Shown here in pieces: positions 50,607 to 59,523 of a DNA stretch of 64,000 nt (its first letter is position 1; every line of letters begins with the position of its first letter). The position numbers and the translations under genes are program-made. Origin of the DNA: Gemmiger formicilis (GTDB taxonomy: Bacteria; Bacillota; Clostridia; Oscillospirales; Ruminococcaceae); NCBI RefSeq assembly GCF_024462815.1, contig NZ_JANGCG010000002.1:62001-126000 (forward strand), read 5' to 3'. The notes under the pieces are model-generated. The model searched no databases. It saw only the letters and a program-made list of their open reading frames with translations, and was not told where the DNA came from.

Positions 50607-51761
50607 TTACTTGCTCAGTTCATCGGCCAGTGCGGCAAGCTGCGCTTCGGAGACGTCGTTCAGCGCACCCTTGACGGTGACGGTGGTCTCGGCAAAGGTC
50701 AGGTTCTTGCTGGCTTCCAGCATCTTGCGCATAACCTTGGCGGCCATCGGCGCCCAGGAGCCGTTCTCAATAAAGGCGACTGTGCGGTTCTGGTAGTTGC
50801 GCTCGGTCAGGTGGTTGATGAAGTCCTTCATAAAGGGGAACACATCGGCGTTGTAGGTCGGCGTTGCCAGCACCAGCTTGCTGAAGCGGAATGCCTGCGC
50901 CACGGCCTCAGCCATATCGCAGCGGGCCAGATCCATTGCGATGGTCTCCATGCCCTTCGCACGCAGAGCCTCGGCCAGCTTGTTGGCAGCCTCTGCCGTG
51001 TGACCGTAGATGCTGTTGTAGGCCACCAGCACACCCTCGGTTTCGGGGCGGTAGGCGCTCCACGTGTCATAGGCGGCCAGCACATCGCCCAGCTGCTCCT
51101 TGTGCAGGATGGGGCCATGCAGGCTGCAGACGGTCTCGATGTCCAGCGCAGCGGCCTTTTTCAGCACGGCCTGCACCTGTACGCCATACTTGCCCACAAT
51201 GCCGATGAAGTAGCGGCGGGCCTCCGGTAGCCAAGGCTCCTCCACGTCCAGCGCACCGAACTTGCCGAACGCATCCGCGCTGAACAGCACCTTGTCGGCA
51301 TCGTCATAGGTCATGATGACCTCGGGCCAGTGAACCATCGGCGCGGTGACAAAATGCAGGGTGTGGCGGCCCAGCGGCAGGGTGTCCCCTTCCTTGACAA
51401 TGATGCGGCGGTCGGCGTAGTCGGTGCCGAAGTAGGCCTTCATCATATTGAACGCCTGCGCAGAGGCAACGATGGTTGTCTTCGGGTAGGCCTGCGCAAA
51501 GGCATCCACAGAGCCGGAGTGGTCAGGCTCCATATGCTGCACAACGAAGTAATCGGGTGCGCGCTCGCCCAGCGCGGCGGCAATTTTGGTGATCCACTCA
51601 TCGGTGAAGTGGGCGTCCACACTGTCCATAACCGCGACCTTGTCATCGCAAATCAGGTAAGAATTGTACGCCATACCGTTGGGAACGTCATACTGGCTCT
51701 CGAATAAATCGACAAGGTGGTCATTGACACCGACATAAAGAATATCTTTGGTGATTTCCAT
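50607..51761 (-). CDS. A-type flavoprotein (flavodiiron protein, FprA/NorV type)
   Basis: A 384-residue protein with an N-terminal metallo-beta-lactamase domain holding the diiron ligands (QHMEPDHSGS, His-x-Glu-x-Asp-His) and a C-terminal flavodoxin domain from about 248 (GVLVAYNSIYGHTAEAANKLAEAL). It reduces O2 to water or NO to N2O, protecting anaerobic enzymes. The ATG at 51761 follows AGGAGG. Rnf next door can supply the reduced cofactors it depends on. An iteron-like site lies in its leader. Confidence 0.95.
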   Translation of the reverse strand: MEITKDILYVGVNDHLVDLFESQYDVPNGMAYNSYLICDDKVAVMDSVDAHFTDEWITKIAAALGERAPDYFVVQHMEPDHSGSVDAFAQAYPKTTIVASAQAFNMMKAYFGTDYADRRIIVKEGDTLPLGRHTLHFVTAPMVHWPEVIMTYDDADKVLFSADAFGKFGALDVEEPWLPEARRYFIGIVGKYGVQVQAVLKKAAALDIETVCSLHGPILHKEQLGDVLAAYDTWSAYRPETEGVLVAYNSIYGHTAEAANKLAEALRAKGMETIAMDLARCDMAEAVAQAFRFSKLVLATPTYNADVFPFMKDFINHLTERNYQNRTVAFIENGSWAPMAAKVMRKMLEASKNLTFAETTVTVKGALNDVSEAQLAALADELSK

Positions 51762-51787
51762 AACAGCAAACCTCCTGATGATTACAG

Positions 51788-51808
51788 TTGTTATTCTGAA
51801 CACAGTAT
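51788..51808 (+). repeat. Stray iteron-like site in the fprA leader
   Basis: TTGTTATTCTGAACACA on the plus strand, 11 of 13 core bases shared with the copy at 42865. On the minus strand it overlaps the expected transcription start of the flavodiiron gene (TATACT at 51806-51811). Confidence 0.5.
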
Positions 51809-51902
51809 AGCACGACTTTAGGAATTTGTCTTGCTTTTTTGAAAAAATATTTGAAATTTTACAAAAAAAATCCCCGCCTTGCGGCGGGGACGGATGCTTG
51901 AA

Positions 51903-52752
51903 TTATACGCGTGTTTTCAGCACTTCATGCTCGGGCACGGGGGCATCCATGGGGCGGGGTGTGCCCTCCACCCACTGGATGGCCTTCTTGGGGCACTTTG
52001 CAACGCAGGTGCCGCAGCCGTTGCACTTGGTGTAGTCAATCACGGCCACGTTGTCCTTCAGGAAGATGGCCTGATTCGGGCAGTTGCGCACGCAGAGACC
52101 GCAGGCGATGCAGCCGACCTTGCAGGTCTTGTTGACCACGGCGCCCTTGTCCTTGCTGGAGCACTTGACCGCGGGCTGCGGGGCAATGGGTTTCATCTGG
52201 ATGACATGGCGCGGGCAGGCCACGGTGCAGGCCGTGCAGCCGGTGCATTTCTGGCGGTCGACAACGGCCACGCCGTTGACAATGTGAATGGCGTCAAACT
52301 TGCAGGCGCGGGTGCAGTCGCCCAGACCCAGGCAGCCGTAGGCGCAGGCGCTGGGGCCGCCGGCAATACTGGCGGCAGCGGCACAGGTCTGGATGCCCTG
52401 ATAGTCAAAGCGCTTGCCGCAGTTCTCGCCGCCCGCGCAGATGACGGTAGCGCGCAGGCTGGGGCGGTCATCGGTGTCATTGCCCATAATGGTGTTGATG
52501 GCGTCAGCGGTCTTATCGCCGCCCGGCGCGCACTTGAAGGTGGGGGGCACCGTTCTCGACAATGGCCTTGGCGTAGTCGGCGCAGCCGGCATAGCCGCAG
52601 CCGCCGCAGTTGGCACCGGCCAGACACTCGGTAATCTGAGCGATGCGCGGGTCCTCATACACGGCCATAAACTTGGAGGCCAGCACCAGAATAACGCCGC
52701 CGGCCAGACCCAGCACCACCAAGACAACGATAGCAAATACGATAGGGTTCAT
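51903..52752 (-). pseudogene. rnfB: rnfB, ion-translocating ferredoxin oxidoreductase subunit B, frameshifted at a six-G run
   Basis: The N-terminal part (MNPIVFAIVVLVVLGLAGGVILVLASKF anchor, then ECLAGANCGGCGYAGC for the first 4Fe-4S cluster) is in one frame and stops at about 52513. The rest (FKCAPGGDKTADAINTIMG, then three ferredoxin-type CxxCxxCxxxC groups and a Cys-rich end) is in the next frame. The switch is at the G6 run 52542-52547 (plus strand); one base fewer restores a full RnfB of about 282 residues. All expected motifs are otherwise present. It may be a sequencing or assembly error, a true mutation, or a slippage switch. Confidence 0.88.
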
Positions 52753-52770
52753 TCTCTCCATTCCCCTTTC

Positions 52771-53412
52771 TTAGAATATCGCGTTGATGATGTTTTCGAC
52801 CAGACCACCGAAGCCCATGAAGCTCATGGAGGTGATGGCGGCAGAAACCAGCGTGATGGGCAGACCCTTGAAGCTCTCCGGCGGGTTGGCAGCCTCCACG
52901 CGGGAGCGCACGCCGCAGAACAGCAGCATGGCAACCAGGAAGCCGACGCCTGCACCGGCAGAGCAGATCAGCGCCTCGGCGTAGGCCAGACCAAAGCCGT
53001 ACTCAGCCACAACGGCGGAGTAGTCCTGCACGGCCAGAATGGTGACACCCAGCACGCAGCAGTTGGTGGTAATCAGCGGCAGGTAAACGCCCAGACTCTG
53101 GTACAGGGCGGGCACGTACTTCTTCAGCGTAATCTCAATCAGCTGCACAAGAACGGCAATGACAAGGATGAAGATGATGGTCTGCAGATAGCCCAGATTG
53201 TAGGCATCCAGCAGGAAAATCTGCAGCGGGAAGGTCACGGCCGTGGCAATGACCATAACCACGATGACAGCTGCGCCCATGCCTGCGGAGGAATCCAGCT
53301 TTTTGGAAACGCCGAGGAAGGGGCAGATGCCCAGGAACTGCACCAGCACGTAGTTGTTGACCAGAATCATGCTGAAGAAGATGGTGGCAAACGTTGCGAT
53401 ATGAGAGGTCAT
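52771..53412 (-). CDS. rnfA: Rnf complex subunit RnfA
   Basis: A 213-residue membrane protein with six helices (MILVNNYVLVQFLGICPFLGVSKK, IEITLKKYVPALYQSLGVYLPLITTNCCVLG). The NNYVL and TNCCVLG cysteine motifs are those that hold the membrane [2Fe-2S] cluster with RnfE. Overlaps rnfE by 4 bp. Confidence 0.96.
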   Translation of the reverse strand: MTSHIATFATIFFSMILVNNYVLVQFLGICPFLGVSKKLDSSAGMGAAVIVVMVIATAVTFPLQIFLLDAYNLGYLQTIIFILVIAVLVQLIEITLKKYVPALYQSLGVYLPLITTNCCVLGVTILAVQDYSAVVAEYGFGLAYAEALICSAGAGVGFLVAMLLFCGVRSRVEAANPPESFKGLPITLVSAAITSMSFMGFGGLVENIINAIF

Positions 53413-54101
53413 TGTTCAGCACCCTCCTTCTGTTCTGCCTTGGCGGCGTCAATCTTGTCCAGCATCACGTCGCCGCAGCTCTTGCGCTCAATGGGCTTGT
53501 TCAGCTTGCGCTCCAGCCAGACACAGCCGGCCATCAGGCAGCCAAAGACGAAGAAGCCGCCCGGCGCGGAGTTCATGACGGTCATACGGTCAACGCTCTC
53601 CGGGATGATGGTAATGCCCATCCAGGTGCCGCTGCCGATAATCTCACGGATGGAGGACATAAGCAGCATGGTCAGGATGTAGCCGATGCCCATGCCCAGA
53701 CCGTCCAGCGCGGAGTCTACGATGGTGTTCTTGCAGGCGAACATCTCGGCACGGCCCAGAATGATGCAGTTGACGACAATCAGTGCCAGATAGACGCCCA
53801 GCGCCTTGTACAAATCGGGCACGAAGGCCTGCAGCACCATCTGCACAACGGTGACGAAGGTAGCGATGATAACGATGTAGCACGGAAGATGCACCTTGGC
53901 CGGAATGACCTTGCGCAGAGCCGAGATAACGATGTTGGAGCAGACCAGAACGAAGGTCATGGCCAGACCCATGCCCACAGCACCGGAAACGGTGGTGGTG
54001 ACAGCCAGTGCGGAGCAGCAGCCCAGCACCAGACGCAGAACGGGGTTCTCACGGATGATACCGGCCGTAAAAACCTTCCACTTGCTCGGTTTCTCGTTCA
54101 T
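53409..54101 (-). CDS. rnfE: Rnf complex subunit RnfE
   Basis: A 230-residue homologue of RnfA (GIIRENPVLRLVLGCCSALAVT, LGVYLALIVVNCIILGRAE). It pairs head-to-tail with RnfA; its cysteines in GCC and VNC complete the intramembrane cluster. A charged extension ends the protein (DKIDAAKAEQKEGAEQ). Confidence 0.96.
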   Translation of the reverse strand: MNEKPSKWKVFTAGIIRENPVLRLVLGCCSALAVTTTVSGAVGMGLAMTFVLVCSNIVISALRKVIPAKVHLPCYIVIIATFVTVVQMVLQAFVPDLYKALGVYLALIVVNCIILGRAEMFACKNTIVDSALDGLGMGIGYILTMLLMSSIREIIGSGTWMGITIIPESVDRMTVMNSAPGGFFVFGCLMAGCVWLERKLNKPIERKSCGDVMLDKIDAAKAEQKEGAEQ

Positions 54102-54104
54102 AGC

Positions 54105-54680
54105 TTACTGCACCCCCTTGATCTCGTTGTTGAAGCAGTCAATGGCTGCGTTGATGGCGTTGAACGCGCCGTTGCTGGAGTAGGTGGCACCGGCAATGCC
54201 GTCCACGGGGCTGCCGGAAGCAACCTCTCCCCCATTCCAGCCGATGAAGCCGGAGGCAAAGGATTCATCCGAAACCTTGGAGCCGATGCCGGTGGTCTGT
54301 GTGGAGCCGTCGATGGAGATGCCGGAGATGGCACCCTCGGCGTCAAAGGCGACGTAGACGGTGACATCCTTGCCGGAGTAGCCGGAAGCGGCGGCCTTGA
54401 CGGCCACGCTGCCGTCCGCGGTCCGGACAGCGCCCTGCACATTGGCGGTGGTCAGGCCGTCGATGGCGGTCATGCTGTCGGTGGTCGTGCCCTCGGGCAG
54501 GACAGATACATAAGCGGCCAGCGTCTCGGCCTGCGTGTTTTCTGCAATGATGGGTGCGGTGATATCATTCAGCACAGCCAGCAGGGCGCTGCAGACAAGG
54601 CAGATGACAACCAGCACAATAACCGGTAGCACAAGCTCTTTGAAAGCGCTCTGCTTCTCCGTGTTCTGCTTTTCAGCCAT
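54105..54680 (-). CDS. rnfG: Rnf complex subunit RnfG
   Basis: A 191-residue protein with one N-terminal TM helix (LVLPVIVLVVICLVCSALLAVL) and an external FMN-binding domain. The covalent flavin threonine lies in DGIAGATYSSNG near residue 170. Carries electrons between RnfC/D and the membrane subunits. It starts in the stop codon of rnfD. Confidence 0.95.
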   Translation of the reverse strand: MAEKQNTEKQSAFKELVLPVIVLVVICLVCSALLAVLNDITAPIIAENTQAETLAAYVSVLPEGTTTDSMTAIDGLTTANVQGAVRTADGSVAVKAAASGYSGKDVTVYVAFDAEGAISGISIDGSTQTTGIGSKVSDESFASGFIGWNGGEVASGSPVDGIAGATYSSNGAFNAINAAIDCFNNEIKGVQ

Positions 54681-55636
54681 TATTCAGCACCGCCTTTCTT
54701 GGCTTTCTTGGGCTTTTTGTAGCCCAGCGGCGTCTGGTGGCCCCATGCGTTGAACCACGGGGTCATCAGGTTGCCCAGCAGGATGGCATAGCTCATGCCC
54801 TCGTTCATCGAGCCGAAATGGCGGATGAGGAAGGTGATGAGACCGATGAACACGCCGTAGAACAGCTTGCCCTTGGTGGTAAAAGGGCTGGTGACGTAGT
54901 CGGTTGCCATAAAGACAGAGCCGAACAGCAGGCCGCCGGACATACACTCGACAAGGGCGGTGTAGGGGCTGCCGGTGTTCAGAGCGGTCAGCACAAAGAC
55001 GGTGGCCACGATGGTGACCGGGATGGTGGCCTGAATGGTGCGGGTGGCAACCAGATAGGCAAAGCCCAGCAGGACAGCCAGCACGCAGACCTCACCCATC
55101 ATACCGCCGTGGAAGCCGAGGAACAAATCCAGCAGGCTCAGGCTGGTCTTGTCGGCCACAGCCAGCGGCGTGGCGGAGGCCAGCGCGTCCACCGCCATAT
55201 CGGGGTAGACATAGGCGGTCATACGGGAGGTGAAGCCGAGGAACAGCACGATACGGCCCACCAGTGCGGGGTTGGCGAAGTTGTAGCCCAGACCGCCAAA
55301 CAGCTGCTTGGTGATGACAATGGCCACAAAGGCACCCACAACGGCAATCCAAAGCGGCATACCCACCGGCATATTCAGTGCCAGAATGATGCCGGTGACA
55401 ACGGCAGACAAATCCCCAACGGTGTTGGGCTTTTTCAGCAGCACCTCATACAGGTACTCAAACGCCACGCAGGCCAGCGTGGTCACGGCGACCAGCACCA
55501 GCGCCTGCACGCCGAAAATCAGACCCGCGGCAATCACGGCGGGCAGCAGCGCAATGACAACATTGCCCATCAGCCCGCGGGTGGTGGATGCTTCACGGAT
55601 ATGCGGCGAGGCGGTTACGATCAGACGATCTTCCAT
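54680..55636 (-). CDS. rnfD: Rnf complex subunit RnfD
   Basis: A 318-residue membrane protein with about nine helices. The covalent FMN site is the threonine in ALASATPLAV near residue 185; GGLGYNFANPALVGR is also conserved. Together with RnfG and RnfC it forms the ion-pumping core. Confidence 0.95.
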   Translation of the reverse strand: MEDRLIVTASPHIREASTTRGLMGNVVIALLPAVIAAGLIFGVQALVLVAVTTLACVAFEYLYEVLLKKPNTVGDLSAVVTGIILALNMPVGMPLWIAVVGAFVAIVITKQLFGGLGYNFANPALVGRIVLFLGFTSRMTAYVYPDMAVDALASATPLAVADKTSLSLLDLFLGFHGGMMGEVCVLAVLLGFAYLVATRTIQATIPVTIVATVFVLTALNTGSPYTALVECMSGGLLFGSVFMATDYVTSPFTTKGKLFYGVFIGLITFLIRHFGSMNEGMSYAILLGNLMTPWFNAWGHQTPLGYKKPKKAKKGGAE

Positions 55637-55639
55637 GAA

Positions 55640-56977
55640 TTATTTGCCTCCTTTCCGCAGCTCGGCCATGTACCAGCCCTTGGCAAGGCCCATCGTCTGG
55701 CTGACGGGGCGCTTGGCGGGGCAGGCGTAGGTGCAGCTGCCGCAGGCCACGCACAAATCAACGCAGCGTGCCTTCAGTGCAGTAAAGTCCTTGCTTGCAA
55801 AATCCTGCGCGATGACCACGGGCTCCAGACCCATCGGGCAGGCCTCGATGCAGCGGCCGCAGCGGATGCAGGCAGAGGGCTCCGGCAGCGTGGCAGCCTG
55901 CTTGCTGAACAGCAGCAGACCGTTGTTCTGCTTCAGCACCGGGAAGTCTGCGCTGGGGGCGGCTGCGCCCATCATCGGGCCGCCGAAGATAATCTTGCCC
56001 AGCTCGACACCTTCCTTGATGCCGCCGCACGCCTCGATGACGTCGCGGTAGAGCGTGCCGATGGGAACCTCGATGTTCTGGGGCTTGACGATGGCGTCGC
56101 CCTCGACCGTGACGCGCTTGGAAACCAGCGGAATACCGGTCTTGAGGAACTTGCCCAGCGTGGAGACGGAGGTGACGTTCATAATGACGCAGCCGGCGTC
56201 GGCGGGCAGGCCCGGCTTGCCGGAGGGGCCAATCTGTGGTACTTCGCGGCCGGTGCAGGTCTCAACCAGCGTCTTTTCAGCGCCCTGCGGGTAACGCATG
56301 GGCAGACCCTTGACCTCGACACCCTTCATCTCGCGGGTGAGGGAGGCCAGCAGGTCGATGCACTCCGGCTTGTTGCGCTCAATGCCGATGATGCAGTGCG
56401 GAATCTCGCAGTACTTCATGACAGCGGCAATGCCGGAAATGATGGCGTCGCTGCACTCGAGCATCTCGCGGCAGTCGGTGGTCAGGTAGGGCTCACACTC
56501 GGCCGCGTTGATGAGCAGCGTGTCGATGGTGTTGGCAGCCAGCTTGACGTGCGTCGGGAAGCCTGCGCCGCCCACGCCCACCAGACCGCAGGCCTGCACG
56601 GCGGCCAGCAGGCTGGCCTTGTCGGTCACAACCGGCGGCACACAGGCAGGGTCAACGGTTTGTGCGCCATCGGTCTTGATGGCAACGGCGGTTGCCATAG
56701 AACCGTTGGCCATGCGCAGCGGGGCGACATCCTGCACGGTGCCGGACACGCTGGAATAGATGTTGGCGGACACAAAACCGCCGGCCTTGCCAATTATGGT
56801 GCCGACCATGACGGTGTCGCCTTTTTTGACGACCGGCTCTGCAGGCGCACCGATGTGCATCGACATAGGAATGACAACGTGCTCAGGCACCGGCATCTTG
56901 ACGGTCGGCTGCCCGGCGGTTGCCTTCGTGTGCGGCACAGCGGCACCCTTGGCAGAGCGCTTTAGGGACTTGAACAA
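55640..56977 (-). CDS. rnfC: Rnf complex subunit RnfC
   Basis: A 445-residue cytoplasmic NADH-binding subunit. Early glycine-rich loop GLVGVGGAGFPTHVKL, FMN/NADH site similar to complex I NuoF, then two 4Fe-4S motifs (CIRCGRCIEACP and CVACGSCTYACP) near the C-terminus. A TTG start at 56977 (MFKSLKRSAKG) with GGGGGAA upstream is best; the frame extends 38 codons upstream without a site. First gene of the operon C-D-G-E-A-B. Confidence 0.94.
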   Translation of the reverse strand: MFKSLKRSAKGAAVPHTKATAGQPTVKMPVPEHVVIPMSMHIGAPAEPVVKKGDTVMVGTIIGKAGGFVSANIYSSVSGTVQDVAPLRMANGSMATAVAIKTDGAQTVDPACVPPVVTDKASLLAAVQACGLVGVGGAGFPTHVKLAANTIDTLLINAAECEPYLTTDCREMLECSDAIISGIAAVMKYCEIPHCIIGIERNKPECIDLLASLTREMKGVEVKGLPMRYPQGAEKTLVETCTGREVPQIGPSGKPGLPADAGCVIMNVTSVSTLGKFLKTGIPLVSKRVTVEGDAIVKPQNIEVPIGTLYRDVIEACGGIKEGVELGKIIFGGPMMGAAAPSADFPVLKQNNGLLLFSKQAATLPEPSACIRCGRCIEACPMGLEPVVIAQDFASKDFTALKARCVDLCVACGSCTYACPAKRPVSQTMGLAKGWYMAELRKGGK

Positions 56978-57059
56978 TCTGATTTCCCCCGTTTCTCTGA
57001 ATTTCTCACCGGGGCAGGCGTTTCTGCTCCCCTGCCGGGGTGGATAACAATACAAGTTT

Positions 57060-57087
57060 ATTGTACCATTTTTCAAAGTCAAGTCAA
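57060..57087 (-). promoter_or_regulatory. Promoter of the rnf operon
   Basis: Minus strand TTGACT (57087-57082), 16 bp, TACAAT (57065-57060). Confidence 0.6.
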
Positions 57088-57195
57088 GCAAGCAAATGGG
57101 ACAAACAGGCGTTTTTGCACCGAACGCGCAAGATTTGCAACAATTTTCGCAATCGGTGCAGAATACAATAGCTGTATAAAAAATAACAATCCTGC

Positions 57196-57230
57196 AACAA
57201 AAAACGGACAGCCACCCGGGCTGTCCGTTT
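57196..57230 (-). terminator. pepV-like gene terminator
   Basis: Minus-strand AAACGGACAGCC (57230-57219 region) pairs with GGCTGTCCGTTT (57213-57202), then T residues. Confidence 0.85.
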
Positions 57231-57303
57231 GAAATTTTACCTTGGCTATACCATTGGCGTCCTGTGCGGGGGTGGGCCTTGCCCGTCCGCCGTACCCGGC
57301 GCT

Positions 57304-58707
57304 TTACAGCTCAATCTCCTGCAGGCGCAGCAGGGCCAGAATATAAATCTTCAGTGCCTCAATCAGCTTTTCAAAGGGTGTGCCCTCGTTGGCGCCGTGC
57401 ATCGGGCCTGCGAAGGACGGAATCTCGATGTCGGTGTGCTCGGGGCCGAAGCTGACGGCATACGGGAAGTGGCGGGCGTAGGTGCCGCCGCCCATCGTGA
57501 AGGGCTTCTTGCCCTCGCCGGTCACATCGTTGTAGGTGTTGATCAGCGTCTGGATGGCCGGGCTGTCGGCGTCAATATAGAACGGCACGCGGCTGGTCAC
57601 GTTCTCAATCGTGGCCGCCGTGCCGCAGACCTTCTGCAGGGCGGCAGTCATCTTTTCGGGGTCGGTGTTGGTCGGATAGCGGCAGTCGAAGCTCTGGCGG
57701 ATAACGCCGTCCTTCATCTCAATCGTACCGCCGATGATGGTCAGCGGGTCAAACAGGCCATCGTCTGCGGCAATGCCCAGCGCACTGCCGTCCGTGGTGG
57801 CGTGCAAGGTGTGCAGCACCTGCAGATAGGCCTCCTCCTGCGGGGTGCAGACGCCGCTCTTGAGCAGGCAGTCCACAATCAGGCCGATGGCATTGACAGT
57901 GCCCTCCGGCATGGCGGCGTGGCCGCTCTTGCCCCAGCCGCGGATGACGGTGGCACCGCCCTCCCCTGCTTCAAAGGTCACGCCTTCGCAGGGAACCAGT
58001 GCGCCCGCGGCAACCTGTACGGTGCAGGAGGCGCGGTCCGGCACGGCATTGTGGGCCACGCCGCCCTCAAAGGCGGTGATGATGCCGTTTTCAAATTTGG
58101 GGCTGACGAGCTCGCCGTTGAAGCCGCCCTTCTCGCCGTTGCAGACCGGGAACTCGGCATCGGGGGTGAAGCAGAAGGCGGGCATCGGGTAGTGCTCGGC
58201 GTAGTAGTCCACGTCGTGCATATTGGTCTCCTCGTTGGCGCCCAGCAGAGCGCGGACGGGGTACTTCAGTGCAGCGCCGCTATCCTTGAGGTATTTCAGC
58301 GCGTACAGGCAGAGGATGCTGGGGCCTTTGTCATCGGCCACGCCGCGGCCCAGCAGCCAGCCGTCCCGCACGCGGACGGTGTAGGGGTCGGCGTCCCAGC
58401 CGTTGCCCTCGGGCACAACGTCGGTGTGGGTGATGGTGGCCAAAAACTTCTGCCCATCGGCGATTTTGCCGGTCTCGGCCCAGCCGATGTAGCTGTCGGC
58501 GTTGAAGGTGTCAAGGCCCAGCTCGGCGGCAATTTCCAGTGCCTTGTCCAGCGCGGCCTTGGGGCCGGGGCCGAACGGTGCGCCGGGCTCGGGCGTACCC
58601 TCCACACTGGGCACAGCCACCAGGCGGGTGATGTCCCGCAGGATATTGTCACGGTTCTCCTCCACAAAGGCGTCAATGGACGCCCAGCGCGGATCGTTCA
58701 CGTTCAT
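57304..58707 (-). CDS. M20-family dipeptidase, PepV-like
   Basis: A 467-residue zinc peptidase. Metal motifs: ATITHTDVVPEGNGW (His and Asp), GRGVADDKGPSI, ANEETNMHDVDYY and the late GGGTYARHFPYAVSFGPEHTD. The long lid domain places it with PepV, which cleaves Xaa-containing dipeptides in the cytoplasm. Monocistronic. Confidence 0.92.
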   Translation of the reverse strand: MNVNDPRWASIDAFVEENRDNILRDITRLVAVPSVEGTPEPGAPFGPGPKAALDKALEIAAELGLDTFNADSYIGWAETGKIADGQKFLATITHTDVVPEGNGWDADPYTVRVRDGWLLGRGVADDKGPSILCLYALKYLKDSGAALKYPVRALLGANEETNMHDVDYYAEHYPMPAFCFTPDAEFPVCNGEKGGFNGELVSPKFENGIITAFEGGVAHNAVPDRASCTVQVAAGALVPCEGVTFEAGEGGATVIRGWGKSGHAAMPEGTVNAIGLIVDCLLKSGVCTPQEEAYLQVLHTLHATTDGSALGIAADDGLFDPLTIIGGTIEMKDGVIRQSFDCRYPTNTDPEKMTAALQKVCGTAATIENVTSRVPFYIDADSPAIQTLINTYNDVTGEGKKPFTMGGGTYARHFPYAVSFGPEHTDIEIPSFAGPMHGANEGTPFEKLIEALKIYILALLRLQEIEL

Positions 58708-58789
58708 AAAGGGTTCCTCCTGATTTTTTTTATTTTAATTTCAGTATATCATATTGGAGAAATTTGTAAATGGGAAGTTGCGTAGAAAG

Positions 58790-58855
58790 CATGGCAGAGG
58801 GGTGGGGTCCTCAACGCCCCGGCGGCATGGGGGCATGCCGCCCTACGGTTTGTGA
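58790..58855. repeat. GC-rich hairpin repeat
   Basis: GGGGTCC..GGGGC part and GGCGGCATG-GGGG-CATGCCGCC at about 58821-58843, followed by CTACGG. A member of the dispersed repeat group in an otherwise empty 170-bp gap. Confidence 0.5.
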
Positions 58856-58881
58856 TGCCGTTTGGCGCACCCCGCAAACAT

Positions 58882-59307
58882 TCACCGCATCCTTCCCTCC
58901 CCGCCCATCAGGGCGGTCATTTCCTCAATGCGCTCCAGCGGGAACGGCGGTGCGCAGAGCGGACGCATGGCGATGCTCATCAACAGCATGGGATTGTCAT
59001 CCGCAGCAATGCGGTTTGAGGTCAGCCTGCCGCATAAACGGCAGCGGTGGATGAGCGCCCACTCGCCGCTTTTGCGTACCCAGACGGCGATGGGCTCCAT
59101 CTGTCCGCCGCAGTCGGCAGCGCGGTCGCCGGGTTCATTGTCCAGATGCAGGCTGACAAGGCAGTTGGGGCAATGGTTGCGGTGCTGTGTGCCCGCCCCG
59201 ATGGGCACCACGACCCGCCCGCAGTGCTTGCAGGTAAAGGTGTCGTCACAGCGGTGGTTTTTATAGTATCCGTTTTGGAATTGTTTGCGTTTGTTTTCAC
59301 GGTTCAT
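58882..59307 (-). CDS. RNHCP-domain zinc-ribbon protein
   Basis: A 141-residue protein with four cysteine pairs: CKHC near 25, RNHCPNC near 44-50 (the family signature followed by LVSLHLD), and CRLC near 89. Short cytoplasmic zinc protein of unknown role in Firmicutes. The ATG at 59307 follows GGAGGACACATCC. Confidence 0.87.
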   Translation of the reverse strand: MNRENKRKQFQNGYYKNHRCDDTFTCKHCGRVVVPIGAGTQHRNHCPNCLVSLHLDNEPGDRAADCGGQMEPIAVWVRKSGEWALIHRCRLCGRLTSNRIAADDNPMLLMSIAMRPLCAPPFPLERIEEMTALMGGEGRMR

Positions 59308-59463
59308 GGATGTGTCCTCCCGAATTTTTACAGTAAGCGGTAAAAAATCCGTGTGGGAGGAACGCGTAGCATTTGGCAATGGCGCGACCTCCCGGTCAGC
59401 GCACAAGCTCCAAAGCACCTGATTTCAAAAAGCAGTTCTCCTTATTATTATAATAGAAATGAT

Positions 59464-59507
59464 TGTAGGGGCGGCCGCAGGGATGCATGCCGTATGCGCC
59501 CGTCCGT
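59464..59507. repeat. gtaggggc-type repeat
   Basis: TGTAGGGGCGGCC..GATGCATGC..GCCCGTCCG, an imperfect member between sdaAA and the RNHCP gene. Confidence 0.45.
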
Positions 59508-59523
59508 TTGCTGCGGAGGAAAT

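Noticed and set aside
52513..52590. Programmed ribosomal frameshift making RnfB
   Set aside because: There is no recognised slippery heptamer with a downstream pseudoknot or internal ribosome site, and other Rnf operons have one frame. A mutation or error is simpler, though slippage is noted as a possibility.
54737..56965. A 742-codon frame antisense to rnfD and rnfC
   Set aside because: Shadow of the rnf genes; it crosses two genes and has no recognisable domain.
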